Origin: Candidatus Nanopelagicales bacterium
GTDB lineage: Bacteria > Actinomycetota > Actinomycetes > S36-B12
NCBI GenBank assembly: GCA_030827125.1
Contig: JAURFD010000006.1
Coordinates: 1-53,679 of the forward strand
DNA length: 53,679 nt
Direction of reading: 5' to 3'
Shown: positions 1-8,816 of the stretch, piece after piece
Layout: the number at the start of each line of letters is the position of its first letter
How positions within the stretch are numbered: the first letter of the stretch is position 1
Translations under genes and position numbers: made by a program
Notes under the pieces: model-generated
The model's database searches: none
Told to the model about the DNA's origin: nothing
The model's input: only the letters and a program-made list of their open reading frames with translations

Positions 1-1
1 C

Positions 2-148
2 TGGCTTCGCCGCGATGACGGTGTGTCTGCCGTGGAGTACGCCATCCTCGTTGGAGTCGTCGCAATTGCCGTGGTGGCCGGCATCACTGCGTTCTCAGGG
101 TCGCTTCAGACGTACCTGTCGGGCTTGTGGTCTAGCTTGGGTCTCTAG
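2..148 (+). CDS. flp: Flp-family type IVb pilin, 5' end outside window
   Basis: Only the last 48 codons are inside the window, read from base 2 to the TAG at 146-148. The visible product has the type IVb pilin pattern: a charged stretch RRDDG, then VSAVEYAILVGVVAIAVV, that is a prepilin-peptidase site after Gly with Glu at mature position +5 followed by one hydrophobic helix, and a short tail ending in Gly-Leu. It would be the major pilin polymerised by the Tad machine encoded directly downstream; the next gene starts 7 nt after the stop. The start codon and leader are not visible. The reading frame is too short for a routine ORF filter, but the motif is clear. Confidence 0.85.
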   Translation, partial: WLRRDDGVSAVEYAILVGVVAIAVVAGITAFSGSLQTYLSGLWSSLGL

Positions 149-155
149 TCGCACC

Positions 156-563
156 ATGCGGCAACAACGAACTGACCGTGGCGCCGTCGCAGTTGAGTTC
201 GCGATCGTTGTCCCGATCTTTCTGATTCTTCTCCTGGCGGTCATTGACGGCGGCCGACTGCTGTATGTCCGCATCGCGCTGCTGAACTCGGCGAGCCAGG
301 GCGCTCGCGCTGCCGCGCTCGCCCTGCCCGCCGGCTCGGTGACGACCGTGGCACAGGATGCGGCGCCCGGTGCGGCATCCATGTCCGGCTCGGGAGCTGG
401 CAGTGTGGGCGTCGTCATCAACGCGAGTTGTCCCACACCGCCTGACCCGACCTCAACGGCGATGTCGAGCGTCACCACGTCGCTTCCTTTCAGTTTCTTC
501 GCCCCCCTCCCTGACCAGAATCTCTCCGCGACGTCGGAGTGGCTATGCCTGCCGACGTCATAG
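156..563 (+). CDS. tadE: TadE-like minor pilin
   Basis: The 135-residue product starts with a short basic leader and the prepilin-like site DRG|AVAVEF (Gly9, Glu at +5), followed by a hydrophobic helix (about residues 11-33) and the conserved GGRLLYVRIALLNSASQGAR region typical of the TadE family. TadE-like pseudopilins are processed by the prepilin peptidase and are needed for assembly of Flp pili. The ATG at 156 is preferred over an in-frame start at base 15 because it puts the leader and cleavage site at the N-terminus and lies just after the pilin stop. It overlaps the next gene by 25 nt, so the two are probably translated together. Confidence 0.85.
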   Translation: MRQQRTDRGAVAVEFAIVVPIFLILLLAVIDGGRLLYVRIALLNSASQGARAAALALPAGSVTTVAQDAAPGAASMSGSGAGSVGVVINASCPTPPDPTSTAMSSVTTSLPFSFFAPLPDQNLSATSEWLCLPTS

Positions 564-1702
564 CGTCCACGGAAAGCTCACGCGATCGGGGCGCGATTGG
601 TGTGATGATGGCGGTCCTCCTCGGAACGGGTGCACTCATCGGCCTACTCGCTCTCACCGTCGACATGGGGCGTGTCTACTTGGAATCTCGGACCGTCCAG
701 GTGGGCGCCGACGCGGCAGCAGACGGATTGGCTTATGAGTGTGCGCTCAACGCGGCAGCCTGCACGAGCGTGGGAAACGCCACCGCTTTCGCCCAAGGGA
801 TCGTCAACGCCAATTCTTCCGACGGAGCTAGCGGTCTCGAGGAAGTCTGCGGATCCACGCTGGGCGGCTGTGCTGCCTTGAGCGCCCGACCGATGGATTG
901 CGCCACCGATGCCACAGGCAAGGCTTATGTCCGTGTGACGACAAAGACGTCAGGAGCTTCGGGGGATCTGTTGCTGACACCCTTCACGGACCTTCTCGAT
1001 GGAAGCGCGTCCGATGGGGATGGGGTCACGCTCTGGTCATGCGCACAGGCGCAATGGGGCAAGGTCAACCTCGCGGAGATCGAATTGGAAGTAGCGCTGC
1101 CGCCATGCGCCTTTGCCATTGGCGGGAGCGCCAAAGTGGTCGCCACAGAGGACAAGGTTGCGGGTATCTCCTGCTCCGTCACCACCTTCTCAGCGACCGG
1201 AGTCCCCGCGAGCACGACCATCACCGATGGTGTGTCCTCGAAAGGGCAGAATGCCGCCTTCTGGATCGACCTCGGCACGGGCACCTGTACTTCTGGATCC
1301 GATGTGACCGTACCCGCCACGTTCGTGACATTCGCCAAACTCACAGACGCGTGCGACGGCAACTTCTTTGGGCGCCTGCAGGACTACATCAACTCTGGCG
1401 AGGTCGTGCTTGTAGGTATGGGGTGGCGCAACAGCGATTCAACGGTCGATCTCCGGTCATTCGTTGGCGTACGATTCCGCGGCTACTGCGTCAAGGAGGC
1501 GAAGGGTGGCACCTGCCGAGGGGGAGCCGGCGACGGCTATGGAGACATGAGCGGTACCGGTTGGCCAGCCAAGTGTTCCGAAAAGGAGCCGTGCCTGTAC
1601 TACGAGTACACCAACGCCGTGCTGCCGTACCAGGAAATAGCGACGACGTCGCTCTCGACGCAGCCGAACTTCGGTGTTCAGACCGTGGCAAACATGCCAT
1701 GA
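539..1702 (+). CDS. TadG/TadE-like pilus-associated protein, cysteine-rich
   Basis: This 387-residue protein starts at GTG 539 (ATG 545 is an alternative), overlapping tadE. It has the leader and helix DRG|AIGVMMAVLLGTG, where +5 is Met instead of Glu, then VDMGRVYLESRTVQVGADAAADG, the usual TadG/Flp-assembly N-terminal region. The remaining ~340 residues are extracytoplasmic, not recognised as a known domain, and contain 14 cysteines, which suggests disulphide bonding outside the cell. TadG-like proteins are larger pseudopilins thought to act at the pilus base or tip. Position between TadE and CpaB supports this; the exact role is inferred. Confidence 0.75.
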   Translation: MAMPADVIASTESSRDRGAIGVMMAVLLGTGALIGLLALTVDMGRVYLESRTVQVGADAAADGLAYECALNAAACTSVGNATAFAQGIVNANSSDGASGLEEVCGSTLGGCAALSARPMDCATDATGKAYVRVTTKTSGASGDLLLTPFTDLLDGSASDGDGVTLWSCAQAQWGKVNLAEIELEVALPPCAFAIGGSAKVVATEDKVAGISCSVTTFSATGVPASTTITDGVSSKGQNAAFWIDLGTGTCTSGSDVTVPATFVTFAKLTDACDGNFFGRLQDYINSGEVVLVGMGWRNSDSTVDLRSFVGVRFRGYCVKEAKGGTCRGGAGDGYGDMSGTGWPAKCSEKEPCLYYEYTNAVLPYQEIATTSLSTQPNFGVQTVANMP

Positions 1703-1718
1703 GGCCTAAGGTGAGCAT

Positions 1719-2441
1719 ATGAAGAGGGTCGTCTTCCTGAGTGTGTTGGCGCTTCTCCTTGCCGCCGCCGCCGGAGTGCTGACCTACCTCTACCTCGGCG
1801 GCGCTGAAGATCGGGCGATCGGCCGCTTCACCATGATGGACGTCCTGGTCTCCAGCGGTGAAATCCCGGCCGGTACGACACTCGGCGATGCGCAGCAGCA
1901 GGGCTTGATCGAGCGGCAGCAGTTCCCCGAGGAATACGCGCCGAGCAATGTCCTGCTCGAGGTGAATGACGGCAACCGCGGGATGGTCACGCCCGATGAC
2001 CTTGCCGCGGGCCAGATCCTCCTCACGGGCGATTTCGCCGAGCCGCAGGATGCCCCCAAACTCCTCGACGTGCCCGAGGGCAAGGTCGCGGTGTCCCTGG
2101 CCCTCGATGCTGCCCCCCGTGTCGGCGCCTTCTTGATTCCTGGTGACTTTGTCGGTGTCTTCGCCAGCGCGGCCAAGCAGTCGGGCGATTCTTCCGTCAC
2201 ACAAACACGAGTGGTCTTCCCGTCCCTGGAGGTCCTCGCAGTCGCTGGAGTCACCGAAGCCGGCGGGATCTTTGACACGGATGCACAAAGTGGCTCGCTT
2301 CTGGTGACCTTGGCTGTCGATCCCAACGAGGCGACAAAGCTTGTGAATGCCGCCCAAGGGGGTCAGGTCTACCTGTCCCTGCTGTCGAACGGGACCACGG
2401 TCCCGGCCAATTCCGTCTACACGCCTGCGGGTCAGCCATGA
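1719..2441 (+). CDS. cpaB: CpaB/RcpC-like Flp pilus assembly protein (SAF domain)
   Basis: The 240-residue product has one N-terminal membrane helix (about residues 5-26), then a SAF-type domain (VLVSSGEIPAGTTLGDA, residues ~42-110) and an RcpC-like beta domain (KVAVSLALDAAPRVGAFLIPGDFVGVFAS onward). CpaB/RcpC proteins are anchored in the membrane and act as periplasmic or wall-zone parts of the Tad apparatus. The gene begins 16 nt after the tadG-like gene and its stop overlaps the ATG of cpaE by 4 nt (ATGA), so it belongs to the same operon. No secretin gene (cpaC/rcpA) accompanies it, as expected in an organism without an outer membrane. Confidence 0.85.
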   Translation: MKRVVFLSVLALLLAAAAGVLTYLYLGGAEDRAIGRFTMMDVLVSSGEIPAGTTLGDAQQQGLIERQQFPEEYAPSNVLLEVNDGNRGMVTPDDLAAGQILLTGDFAEPQDAPKLLDVPEGKVAVSLALDAAPRVGAFLIPGDFVGVFASAAKQSGDSSVTQTRVVFPSLEVLAVAGVTEAGGIFDTDAQSGSLLVTLAVDPNEATKLVNAAQGGQVYLSLLSNGTTVPANSVYTPAGQP

Positions 2442-3592
2442 CCGTCGTCCTGACCTCTCGTGACGCTGACCCTGATCGTTACTCGGTTGTCCTAGGGGGC
2501 CAAGTCGATTTCGTCCACTCGGCCCAGGATCTTCACGGGTACCTCGACGCACATCCATTAGAGGACCTCGTTGTCGTCGGGCCCGACATCACGATGGCCG
2601 TCGTGACATCGGTCGCCCAGCGATATCGAGTGGAGCGTGCCGCTCTCGGCATCGTCCTCTTGCGCGAACGCGTGGAGACAAACGTGCTGCGGGAGGCGCT
2701 TCGCTCAGGAATCCGCGAGGTTGTCCAAGCCGACGACGTCGAGGCCATCACGGTCGCCTGCCGTCAATCACGCTCAATCAGCGGTCAGGTGAGAGGTGCT
2801 CTCAGCGGTCAGGACACCTCGCGCGGCAAAGTGATCATGGTGTTCGGCGCCAAAGGGGGATGTGGCAAGACCACCGTCGCGACAAACCTAGCCATGGCGC
2901 TGGCGGATCTCGATGTCGGCCGTGTGGCGCTCGTAGACCTCGATCTCGACTTCGGTGACGTAGGGGTGTTCTTGAAGTTGGGTAGCCAGGTCACCATCAG
3001 CAAGGCCGTGCAGATGGCGGGCACGATCGATGAGAGAGCAGCGCAACTCCTCATGACGCCCTACCGCGACCGCGTGGACGTTCTCCTCGCCCCAGGGCGT
3101 CCGGCGGAAGCGGAGTTCGTCAAACCTGAGTTGGTCGTCGACATCGTGAACACCCTGCGTGAGACCTACGCCTTCGTGGTCTTGGACTCAGCGCCGTCCT
3201 TCACGGAAGTCTCCTTGCAATGCTTCGAGATCGCGGACTCCTATGTCCTGGTGACAACCCTGGACCTGCCATCACTGAAGAACATCAAGTTGGCGATGGA
3301 CACGATGGACGCCCTTGGCTATCCCCGATCCAAGTGGCACCTGGTCCTCAATCGTGCGAACGCTGAGGTTGGACTAACCCGTGAAGAAGTCGAAGAGGTG
3401 CTGGGCATCGCCGTCATGGCCGCGGTGCCCTCGAGCCGAGATGTGCCCGAGACGCTCAACACCGGAGGCACGATCGTGGAGGAAATGCCACGACATCCGG
3501 TGAGTCAAGCGATCGTTGCCTTGGCGCGAAGCGAAGCCGGCCTCGCTCCCGTTCCCGCCAAGCGGCGCCGCTTCTGGCGTAGGAAGCGCTGA
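2438..3592 (+). CDS. cpaE: CpaE-like pilus assembly ATPase (MinD/ParA family)
   Basis: The 384-residue protein has an N-terminal receiver-like region (~1-115, no obvious phospho-acceptor) and a MinD/ParA ATPase domain. The deviant Walker A motif is GAKGGCGKTT at residues 137-146, followed by VALVDLDLDFGD and VVLDSAPSF. CpaE/TadZ proteins place the Tad machine, usually at the pole; the actinobacterial relative is the septum-site protein Ssd. Its ATG overlaps the cpaB stop (ATGA) and the cpaF ATG lies 2 nt after its own stop. The basic C-terminus (KRRRFWRRKR) may contact membrane or nucleic acid, which is inference. Confidence 0.88.
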   Translation: MTVVLTSRDADPDRYSVVLGGQVDFVHSAQDLHGYLDAHPLEDLVVVGPDITMAVVTSVAQRYRVERAALGIVLLRERVETNVLREALRSGIREVVQADDVEAITVACRQSRSISGQVRGALSGQDTSRGKVIMVFGAKGGCGKTTVATNLAMALADLDVGRVALVDLDLDFGDVGVFLKLGSQVTISKAVQMAGTIDERAAQLLMTPYRDRVDVLLAPGRPAEAEFVKPELVVDIVNTLRETYAFVVLDSAPSFTEVSLQCFEIADSYVLVTTLDLPSLKNIKLAMDTMDALGYPRSKWHLVLNRANAEVGLTREEVEEVLGIAVMAAVPSSRDVPETLNTGGTIVEEMPRHPVSQAIVALARSEAGLAPVPAKRRRFWRRKR

Positions 3593-3593
3593 G

Positions 3594-4937
3594 ATGGGTC
3601 TCGCAGAGCGACTCGGACAGGTGTCTGGTGCGAGCGCGGCTCAAGTAGCCGGGGTCGAGGTGAACGTCGAGCACCGCCTCGGCGCCCGCGAGCAATTCAA
3701 GCGCGATGTGCACGCACGGCTCGTAGAACGACTCGGATCGCAACTGTACTCGGCTGATCTGGACAGGGCCGCCCTGCAGGACGCGGTGTTCGACGTCATC
3801 CAGGAGGCAGTGAAGGGCGATGAGGAGTCACTTTCCTCGACCGAGCGCTCGCGCCTAGTCCAGGAGATCATCGACGACATCCTCGGGCTCGGCCCTCTTG
3901 AGCCACTACTGCGGGACTCCTCGATCACCGAAATCATGGTCAATGGCTATGACCATGTGTACGTCGAGCGGCGGGGTCGGATCGAGCCCACCAATGTGCG
4001 ATTTGTCAATGAGCGCCACCTACGAGAAATCATTGACCGCATCGTGTCGCGCGTGGGTCGGAGAGTCGACGAGGCGAGTCCCATGGTGGATGCGCGTCTC
4101 CCCGATGGGTCTCGCGTGAATGCCGTCATTCGACCAGTCGCCGTCGACGGTTCGTCCCTGACGATTCGCAAGTTCGCCAGGGAGATCATGGGCGTTGAGG
4201 ACCTCATCGCCTTGGGGACGATGACGCCCAAATCCTTGCAGTTCCTTCGCGATTGCGTCGTCGGGCGTCGCAACATCCTCATCAGTGGAGGGACGGGCTC
4301 GGGCAAGACGACCACATTGAATGTGTTGTCCTCCTTCATTCCCGAGGATCAGCGCATCGTCACCATTGAGGACGCAGCCGAACTGCAACTGGAGCAACCA
4401 CACGTCGTCCGACTCGAGTCAAGGCCGGCGAACATTGAGGGTGCAGGAGCGATCAGCATTCGCGATCTCGTGCGCAACTCGCTTCGCATGAGGCCCGATC
4501 GCATCATCATCGGCGAAGTTCGCGATGCTGCCGCACTGGACATGCTTCAGGCGATGAACACCGGTCATGATGGATCGCTCTCTACCGTGCACGCCAACAG
4601 TCCCCGCGATGCTCTCTCGCGCATTGAGACCATGGTGCTCATGGCTGGCCTGGATCTGCCGATACGTGTTATCAGGGAGCAAATCGTCAGCGCCATTGAT
4701 CTCGTTGTTCACCAAATGCGGCTGCGTGATGGTTCTCGCCACGTCATGCAGATCGCAGAGGTGGTCGGCATGGACGGCGATGTCATCTTGATGGATGACA
4801 TCTTCGAGTTCGAGTTCGACGAGGCACACGGGATGCAGCCGCGCGGCACACTCCTGCCCACGGGCATCGTCCCGGGGTTCCTCGGCGAGTTGAGGGACCG
4901 AGGCGTTGACGTCGATCCGGGGCTTTTCCAGAGGTAG
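3594..4937 (+). CDS. cpaF: CpaF/TadA secretion ATPase
   Basis: This 447-residue hexameric ATPase of the type II/IV secretion superfamily powers Flp pilus assembly from the cytoplasmic face. It contains [17 protein letters not shown] in the N-terminal domain, Walker A GGTGSGKT at residues 232-239, an Asp box ([12 protein letters not shown]), Walker B with [12 protein letters not shown], and a His box ([15 protein letters not shown]). The ATG at 3594 follows the cpaE stop by one base; an upstream in-frame start at 3516 would run through the end of cpaE and is not credible. Length and motifs are normal for the family. Confidence 0.93.
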   Translation: MGLAERLGQVSGASAAQVAGVEVNVEHRLGAREQFKRDVHARLVERLGSQLYSADLDRAALQDAVFDVIQEAVKGDEESLSSTERSRLVQEIIDDILGLGPLEPLLRDSSITEIMVNGYDHVYVERRGRIEPTNVRFVNERHLREIIDRIVSRVGRRVDEASPMVDARLPDGSRVNAVIRPVAVDGSSLTIRKFAREIMGVEDLIALGTMTPKSLQFLRDCVVGRRNILISGGTGSGKTTTLNVLSSFIPEDQRIVTIEDAAELQLEQPHVVRLESRPANIEGAGAISIRDLVRNSLRMRPDRIIIGEVRDAAALDMLQAMNTGHDGSLSTVHANSPRDALSRIETMVLMAGLDLPIRVIREQIVSAIDLVVHQMRLRDGSRHVMQIAEVVGMDGDVILMDDIFEFEFDEAHGMQPRGTLLPTGIVPGFLGELRDRGVDVDPGLFQR

Positions 4938-4943
4938 TCGACG

Positions 4944-5936
4944 ATGGATGACCGCATCTTCTACGAATCGAATGCAGGGCTCGCCATCGCTGCTATTGCC
5001 GTAGCCGCTCTCGCGGGTGTCGTCGCTGTCCTCGCGCTGGCCGCGTGGCAAAGCAACCGGCGGCGGGTACGTCGTCGCGAGTACGTCCAGAGGGCTGCGA
5101 CAGGTGGGTTGGAGGCCAGTCGCGAGAGCAGGTCACGGGGCCGGGCGCCGTCCCGCTCAATCGTGGCATCGGTGCTCCGCGCACTTGGCTTGTACCGGCC
5201 AATTGAGCGGGGTCTCTCGGTCGCTGACCTGCGCTTGTCCCCTGAGCGCTTCGCTCTTCGTGTTCTGCTGATCATGGCCGCCTCGTGGCTGCTGCTGTGG
5301 CTCATGCTGCGCAACCCGGTGTCGGCCGCGATCCTTACCCTGCTGCTTGGTCCGGCGGGGGCGTTCGTGTATCTCCGCGTCCGGGGCAACCGGACCCGTC
5401 GACAGTTCGAAGAGGAGTTGCCCGAATTCCTCATGCTGCTGTCGTCCTCGCTGAGGACGGGGTTGAGCTTCACACAAGCGCTGGAGTCGCTGTCGGCGGA
5501 GGGCACCGGAGAGGTCGAGCGTCAGGTCCGACGAGCGGTTGCGGAGATCTCGATGGGGGCGACTCCCGATGAAGCGTTGAAACGAGTAGCCGATCGCATG
5601 GACAGCCAGGACATGGGATGGGCCGTGATCGCGATCGGCATCCAGCGCGAGGTCGGCGGCAACCTCAGCAACATTCTCGACTCGGTTGCGGACACCGTTC
5701 GGGCCCGGGAGACGGTGCGTCAGGAGGTGCGCTCGATGTCTGCCGAAGGCCGCCTGTCAGCCATCGTGCTCGGACTCCTGCCGATCATTCTTCTCGCGGT
5801 CTTCGCGGTCATCCGACCCACGTATGTGAGCACCCTGTGGACGACACCGATTGGACTGGTGCTGCTGGCCGGGTCGGGCGTCCTCATGATCATCGGCGCC
5901 CTATGGATGGCCGCCCTCGTGCGGGTGAAGGCCTGA
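4944..5936 (+). CDS. tadB: TadB-like type II secretion system F domain protein
   Basis: The 330-residue membrane protein is one of the two inner-membrane platform proteins of the Tad system. It has an N-terminal helix (~11-35), a basic cytoplasmic stretch, a helix pair (~94-140), the cytoplasmic T2SSF domain with LPEFLMLLSSSLRTGLSFTQ and GNLSNILDSVADTVR, and two C-terminal helices (~265-325). It follows cpaF by 6 nt and ends in TGATG, sharing one base with tadC. The order CpaF-TadB-TadC is the canonical one. Confidence 0.9.
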   Translation: MDDRIFYESNAGLAIAAIAVAALAGVVAVLALAAWQSNRRRVRRREYVQRAATGGLEASRESRSRGRAPSRSIVASVLRALGLYRPIERGLSVADLRLSPERFALRVLLIMAASWLLLWLMLRNPVSAAILTLLLGPAGAFVYLRVRGNRTRRQFEEELPEFLMLLSSSLRTGLSFTQALESLSAEGTGEVERQVRRAVAEISMGATPDEALKRVADRMDSQDMGWAVIAIGIQREVGGNLSNILDSVADTVRARETVRQEVRSMSAEGRLSAIVLGLLPIILLAVFAVIRPTYVSTLWTTPIGLVLLAGSGVLMIIGALWMAALVRVKA

Positions 5937-6856
5937 TGACAGCCGCAGCTTCAGATCCCATCGTCGCCGCTGTCCTCGTCGGACTCGCGGTGGCAGCGGT
6001 GCTGCTCGCTCTCATCGCCCGGGCATCTGACCGGTCCACGCAACGCAGGCGGGCAGCCACCATGGCCATCGTGCAGAACTATGGTGCGTCGACAACCACG
6101 GTAGATGGCCGCGGCTCGGTGCGAGGACAGTTTGTCGTGCTGCCTCGCATCGGTCGGATTCTCATCACGCGTCCTGGCCGGCGTCGCATCATCCGCAAGC
6201 TCGCCTACGCCGGCTTCGCCAATGAGCGTGCGCTGGCGCGAATAGAGTCAGCAAAGGCCGTGGGGCTCATCCTCGGTGCGTCGCTCGGGCTCATCGCGGC
6301 AAGCCAATGGGGCGGGTGGTGGTTGATCGGGATCGTGGGAATGCCGCTCCTGGGCTACTTCCTGCCAGACATCTGGCTGCGTGGTCGGGCGACAGAACGT
6401 GCCGAACGGATCGGGCAGGAAATGCCGGAGGCCATGGATCTGCTCTACCTCTGCGTGAACGCGGGCCAGGGACTCACCGCCGCCATGAATGAGGTGGCGA
6501 AGTCTCAGAGTGGGCCGCTGTCGGCGGAATTCGCTCGAGTCATCAAGGAGATGCAGTTGGGGATGTCGCGGCAGGACGCCTTCCGCGAGTTGCGGCGGCG
6601 CACGCAGCAGCCGGATCTGCAGAAGTTCGCGGACGCGATCATCCAGACCGATCGCTCCGGCGTCCCAATCTCGGCGGTCTTGGCTGAGCAGGCTCGGGCG
6701 ATGCGTGAGCGGCGCCGGTCGAAGGCCCGCGAGCATGCCCAACAGGTAGGCGTCAAGATTCTCTTCCCGCTCGTTCTGTGCTTCCTGCCGGGCGTCTTCG
6801 TCGTGGCGATCGGGCCGGCGGTGATCTCGTTGATCTCCACGTTTGCGGGGCTCTAG
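5936..6856 (+). CDS. tadC: TadC-like type II secretion system F domain protein
   Basis: The 306-residue product is the partner platform protein of TadB. It shows a membrane helix at ~7-26, a central helix pair (~103-140), the T2SSF domain (IGQEMPEAMDLLYLCVNAGQ, then FADAIIQTDRSGVPISAVL and RERRRSKAREHAQQVGVKI) and a final hydrophobic segment. The ATG at 5936 overlaps the TGA of tadB, which fixes the start; a longer in-frame reading from 5618 lies over tadB and is rejected. It is the last gene of the visible operon. No prepilin peptidase is present in the window, so that function must be upstream or elsewhere. Confidence 0.9.
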   Translation: MTAAASDPIVAAVLVGLAVAAVLLALIARASDRSTQRRRAATMAIVQNYGASTTTVDGRGSVRGQFVVLPRIGRILITRPGRRRIIRKLAYAGFANERALARIESAKAVGLILGASLGLIAASQWGGWWLIGIVGMPLLGYFLPDIWLRGRATERAERIGQEMPEAMDLLYLCVNAGQGLTAAMNEVAKSQSGPLSAEFARVIKEMQLGMSRQDAFRELRRRTQQPDLQKFADAIIQTDRSGVPISAVLAEQARAMRERRRSKAREHAQQVGVKILFPLVLCFLPGVFVVAIGPAVISLISTFAGL

Positions 6857-6912
6857 CACACGTGGGCTATCAGCGCCCCCGGACGCGCACTCTCTGGTCA
6901 GCGGTCGCTTGT

Positions 6913-8484
6913 CTAGCCCTTGACCGTGATCGGCCGCTCGATGACCGCCTTCTGACCCGAAGATGTTGCAGCGATTTTGAGTGTTCCACTGCGCGTGGGC
7001 GCCACCTTGATCGTGTAACGCCCCTTGCTGTTGGTCCTTGTCACGCCCAACTCTTTGATCTTGCCCTTGTTCGAGATCCACACGACACGAATCTTCGCGC
7101 TCTTGACCGGATCGTCACCGCGCAGGACCTTGCCGGTGACCTTGGCGGTCTCGCCCTTGCGGATCGTGTCATCGAACTTTGCCCGCAATTCCAGCGGGGG
7201 CGCGATCTTGCGAGCCATCTGGCTGTAGAAGCCGTCGAGCACGAAGCCGAACTCCCAGACCGCGACGCCGGCGATCGACCTGTCGCGAACGATGTTCGCC
7301 TTGACCTTTGCTGAGCGGGTATCGGCGAACCACACTTCGCGCTCGGCTGAGCAGATGACAGCCGTGCCACCTGCGGTGCCATCGGTGTCGATCCAGTAGC
7401 GGTAGGTGTACTCGCCGTAGGTCGCGTCCCACGTCGGCGTGACCTGCTCGCGATCGGCGATCTGCAGGGCGCGCTCAATGGACTGGCTGAGCATGCCGGG
7501 GACTCCGCCTCCGCTTGGCTTCCAGCCGCTGGGGCAGTCACCGCGGGTGACATAGGCACCGGTGTTGTCCTGGCGTACCCAGTTGCGGGCATATTGCGGG
7601 ATCCCAAGCCAGACCTTCGCGCGGTGGGCACTGCCAAGCTGGTCAAGTGCGGATGCCACCACCTGGTCAGCCCAGTTCAGCGGACCAATGGGGCCCGGGC
7701 TGCCGTAGCTGTAGTCGTAGGCCATGAGTCGCAGTCGATCGACCGATCCGATGATCTCGTCCCAGGCGTAGACGCAGTAGCCCGTGCTCGGGTTGGGCGC
7801 ACCGATCGGTCCACGGTCGTTGCCGCAGGCATTCTTCTCCGACATCCACGCCTCGACGAAGGGGTACTCGCCAGCGGGCACGGTCACCGAGAGCAGGAGG
7901 TCTGCCTTGCGAAGGCGTGAGGACAGGGCCGTGATGAAGGCGACCCAGCGCGGTTTGGTCGTGGCCCAGGTGCTCGACCCGTCCGCGAAGGCGAACTTCT
8001 CCATATCGAGGTCGACGCCGTCGACATTCGCCTTCGTCGCCCAATCCACGATCTGGTCGGCGTAGGCATCGCGCCTCTCGGCGGTTGCGAGGTACTCCGA
8101 GAGTTCGCCCGCGCCAGAGCCGTCGATGATCGAGCCGAGTACCGGGATGCCGGCCGCCTGCATGATGTCGCGCTGTCCGGCGAGGTGGGCGTTGGTCCAT
8201 GGGGCATCCCCTGCGTCACTGCAGCTGCTGTCGGGGTTGTAGGTGCACAGCGGCTTGTTTGGCCCGGCAAAACTCCACCAGAAGAGGTTGACCTCGGGCA
8301 CCGTGGTGCGGCCTTGGCTGGCCAGCGTTTCGACGACGGAGTCTGGCTCCCAATAGCCGAACCAGCCGGACACGTAGGGGCCGGTGATGAGTTGGGGAGT
8401 CATGGCCTGGGCCGAGTTCGGGGCCAGCACAGCGATGGCGAGCCCAACGAGCATCATCAGCCGGAGAAGCGCCTTACGTCCCAC
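6913..8484 (-). CDS. secreted GH18-fold glycoside hydrolase with C-terminal beta domain
   Basis: The 523-residue product has a signal peptide (residues ~1-27, ending AQA) and a TIM-barrel of the glycoside hydrolase 18 type. The catalytic motif DGVDLDME is at residues 155-162 with Glu162 as the expected acid. Later come RLRLMAYDYSYG, a family substrate-binding stretch, and GVAVWEFGF near the end of the barrel. The last ~90 residues (ELRAKFDDTIRKGE onward) look like an immunoglobulin-type beta-sandwich. The substrate could be chitin or peptidoglycan, as for YaaH-like hydrolases; I cannot decide. GTG 8484 is chosen because it opens the signal peptide and is preceded at exactly 6 nt by TATCGT. 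It converges on tadC with a 56-nt gap. Confidence 0.8.
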   Translation of the reverse strand: MGRKALLRLMMLVGLAIAVLAPNSAQAMTPQLITGPYVSGWFGYWEPDSVVETLASQGRTTVPEVNLFWWSFAGPNKPLCTYNPDSSCSDAGDAPWTNAHLAGQRDIMQAAGIPVLGSIIDGSGAGELSEYLATAERRDAYADQIVDWATKANVDGVDLDMEKFAFADGSSTWATTKPRWVAFITALSSRLRKADLLLSVTVPAGEYPFVEAWMSEKNACGNDRGPIGAPNPSTGYCVYAWDEIIGSVDRLRLMAYDYSYGSPGPIGPLNWADQVVASALDQLGSAHRAKVWLGIPQYARNWVRQDNTGAYVTRGDCPSGWKPSGGGVPGMLSQSIERALQIADREQVTPTWDATYGEYTYRYWIDTDGTAGGTAVICSAEREVWFADTRSAKVKANIVRDRSIAGVAVWEFGFVLDGFYSQMARKIAPPLELRAKFDDTIRKGETAKVTGKVLRGDDPVKSAKIRVVWISNKGKIKELGVTRTNSKGRYTIKVAPTRSGTLKIAATSSGQKAVIERPITVKG

Positions 8485-8490
8485 TCTTTG

Positions 8491-8496
8491 ACGATA
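8491..8496 (-). promoter_or_regulatory. -10 box of a probable leaderless mRNA (GH18 gene)
   Basis: TATCGT lies 6 nt upstream of the GTG at 8484, so transcription would begin at the start codon. There is no Shine-Dalgarno sequence. No convincing -35 hexamer was found. Confidence 0.45.
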
Positions 8497-8564
8497 CGTC
8501 GCGACAAGCCTTGAGGCGTGTGGTGGCGACGGAAGCGCCCTGATCCCAAGCGTGCGCCAAGACA

Positions 8565-8810
8565 AAAGTAGAACGGCCCCTCGGAGTATGAGTCCGAGGG
8601 GCCGTTCTCTTAGAGCCGTGTTCTCGCCTCCGGTTTCCCGGCGCCTTCGCGGTGTGCTCCCCGCTCTGGTCGCCCCCTGTTTCCAGCTGGCTGGCGTCAC
8701 TTTCGACTCCTCGATCCGTACCTTGCGTCCGACCCGCTTGCACTCGGGTCTTCCAGGTCTGACCTGGTAGGCCGCCGGTTTTCGAACCGACCCGCACCTC
8801 GCGGTGCGTT
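8565..8810 (-). ncRNA. structured non-coding RNA (candidate Ms1/6S-like RNA)
   Basis: Read on the minus strand, about 245 nt form a chain of perfect short hairpins: CGCACC-GCGA-GGTGCG (8793-8808), CGGTT-CGAA-AACCG (8776-8789), CCAGGT-CAG-ACCTGG (8753-8767), GACCCG-8 nt-CGGGTC (8731-8750) and CCGG-GAAA-CCGG (8630-8641). They end in a 15-bp terminator stem (8571-8607). A promoter-like pair lies just upstream. Open frames across it have no family-like protein and no ribosome site. The 5' end near 8810 is inferred from the -10 box. It lacks the RNase P GAGGAAAGUCC core and the tmRNA ends. Mycobacterial Ms1/MTS2823, as I recall it, also lies beside a Tad/CpaE locus, which is the only basis for that suggestion. 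Confidence 0.6.
8571..8607 (-). terminator. strong intrinsic terminator of the structured RNA
   Basis: The stem is 15 bp and perfect: GAACGGCCCCTCGGA and its complement, around a 7-nt loop at 8586-8592. On the minus strand it is followed by TACTTTTGTCTT. It separates the RNA gene from the GH18 gene downstream on the same strand. The plus-strand side has only CTCTTAG after the stem, so it should work mainly for minus-strand transcripts. Confidence 0.8.
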
Positions 8811-8816
8811 GAGAGA

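Noticed and set aside
3516-3593. Upstream start for CpaF
   Set aside because: The extra 26 residues overlap the cpaE coding end in another frame and are not like CpaF N-termini.
8565-8810. RNase P RNA or tmRNA as identity of the structured RNA
   Set aside because: The GAGGAAAGUCC core of RNase P and the tRNA-like ends of tmRNA are both absent.
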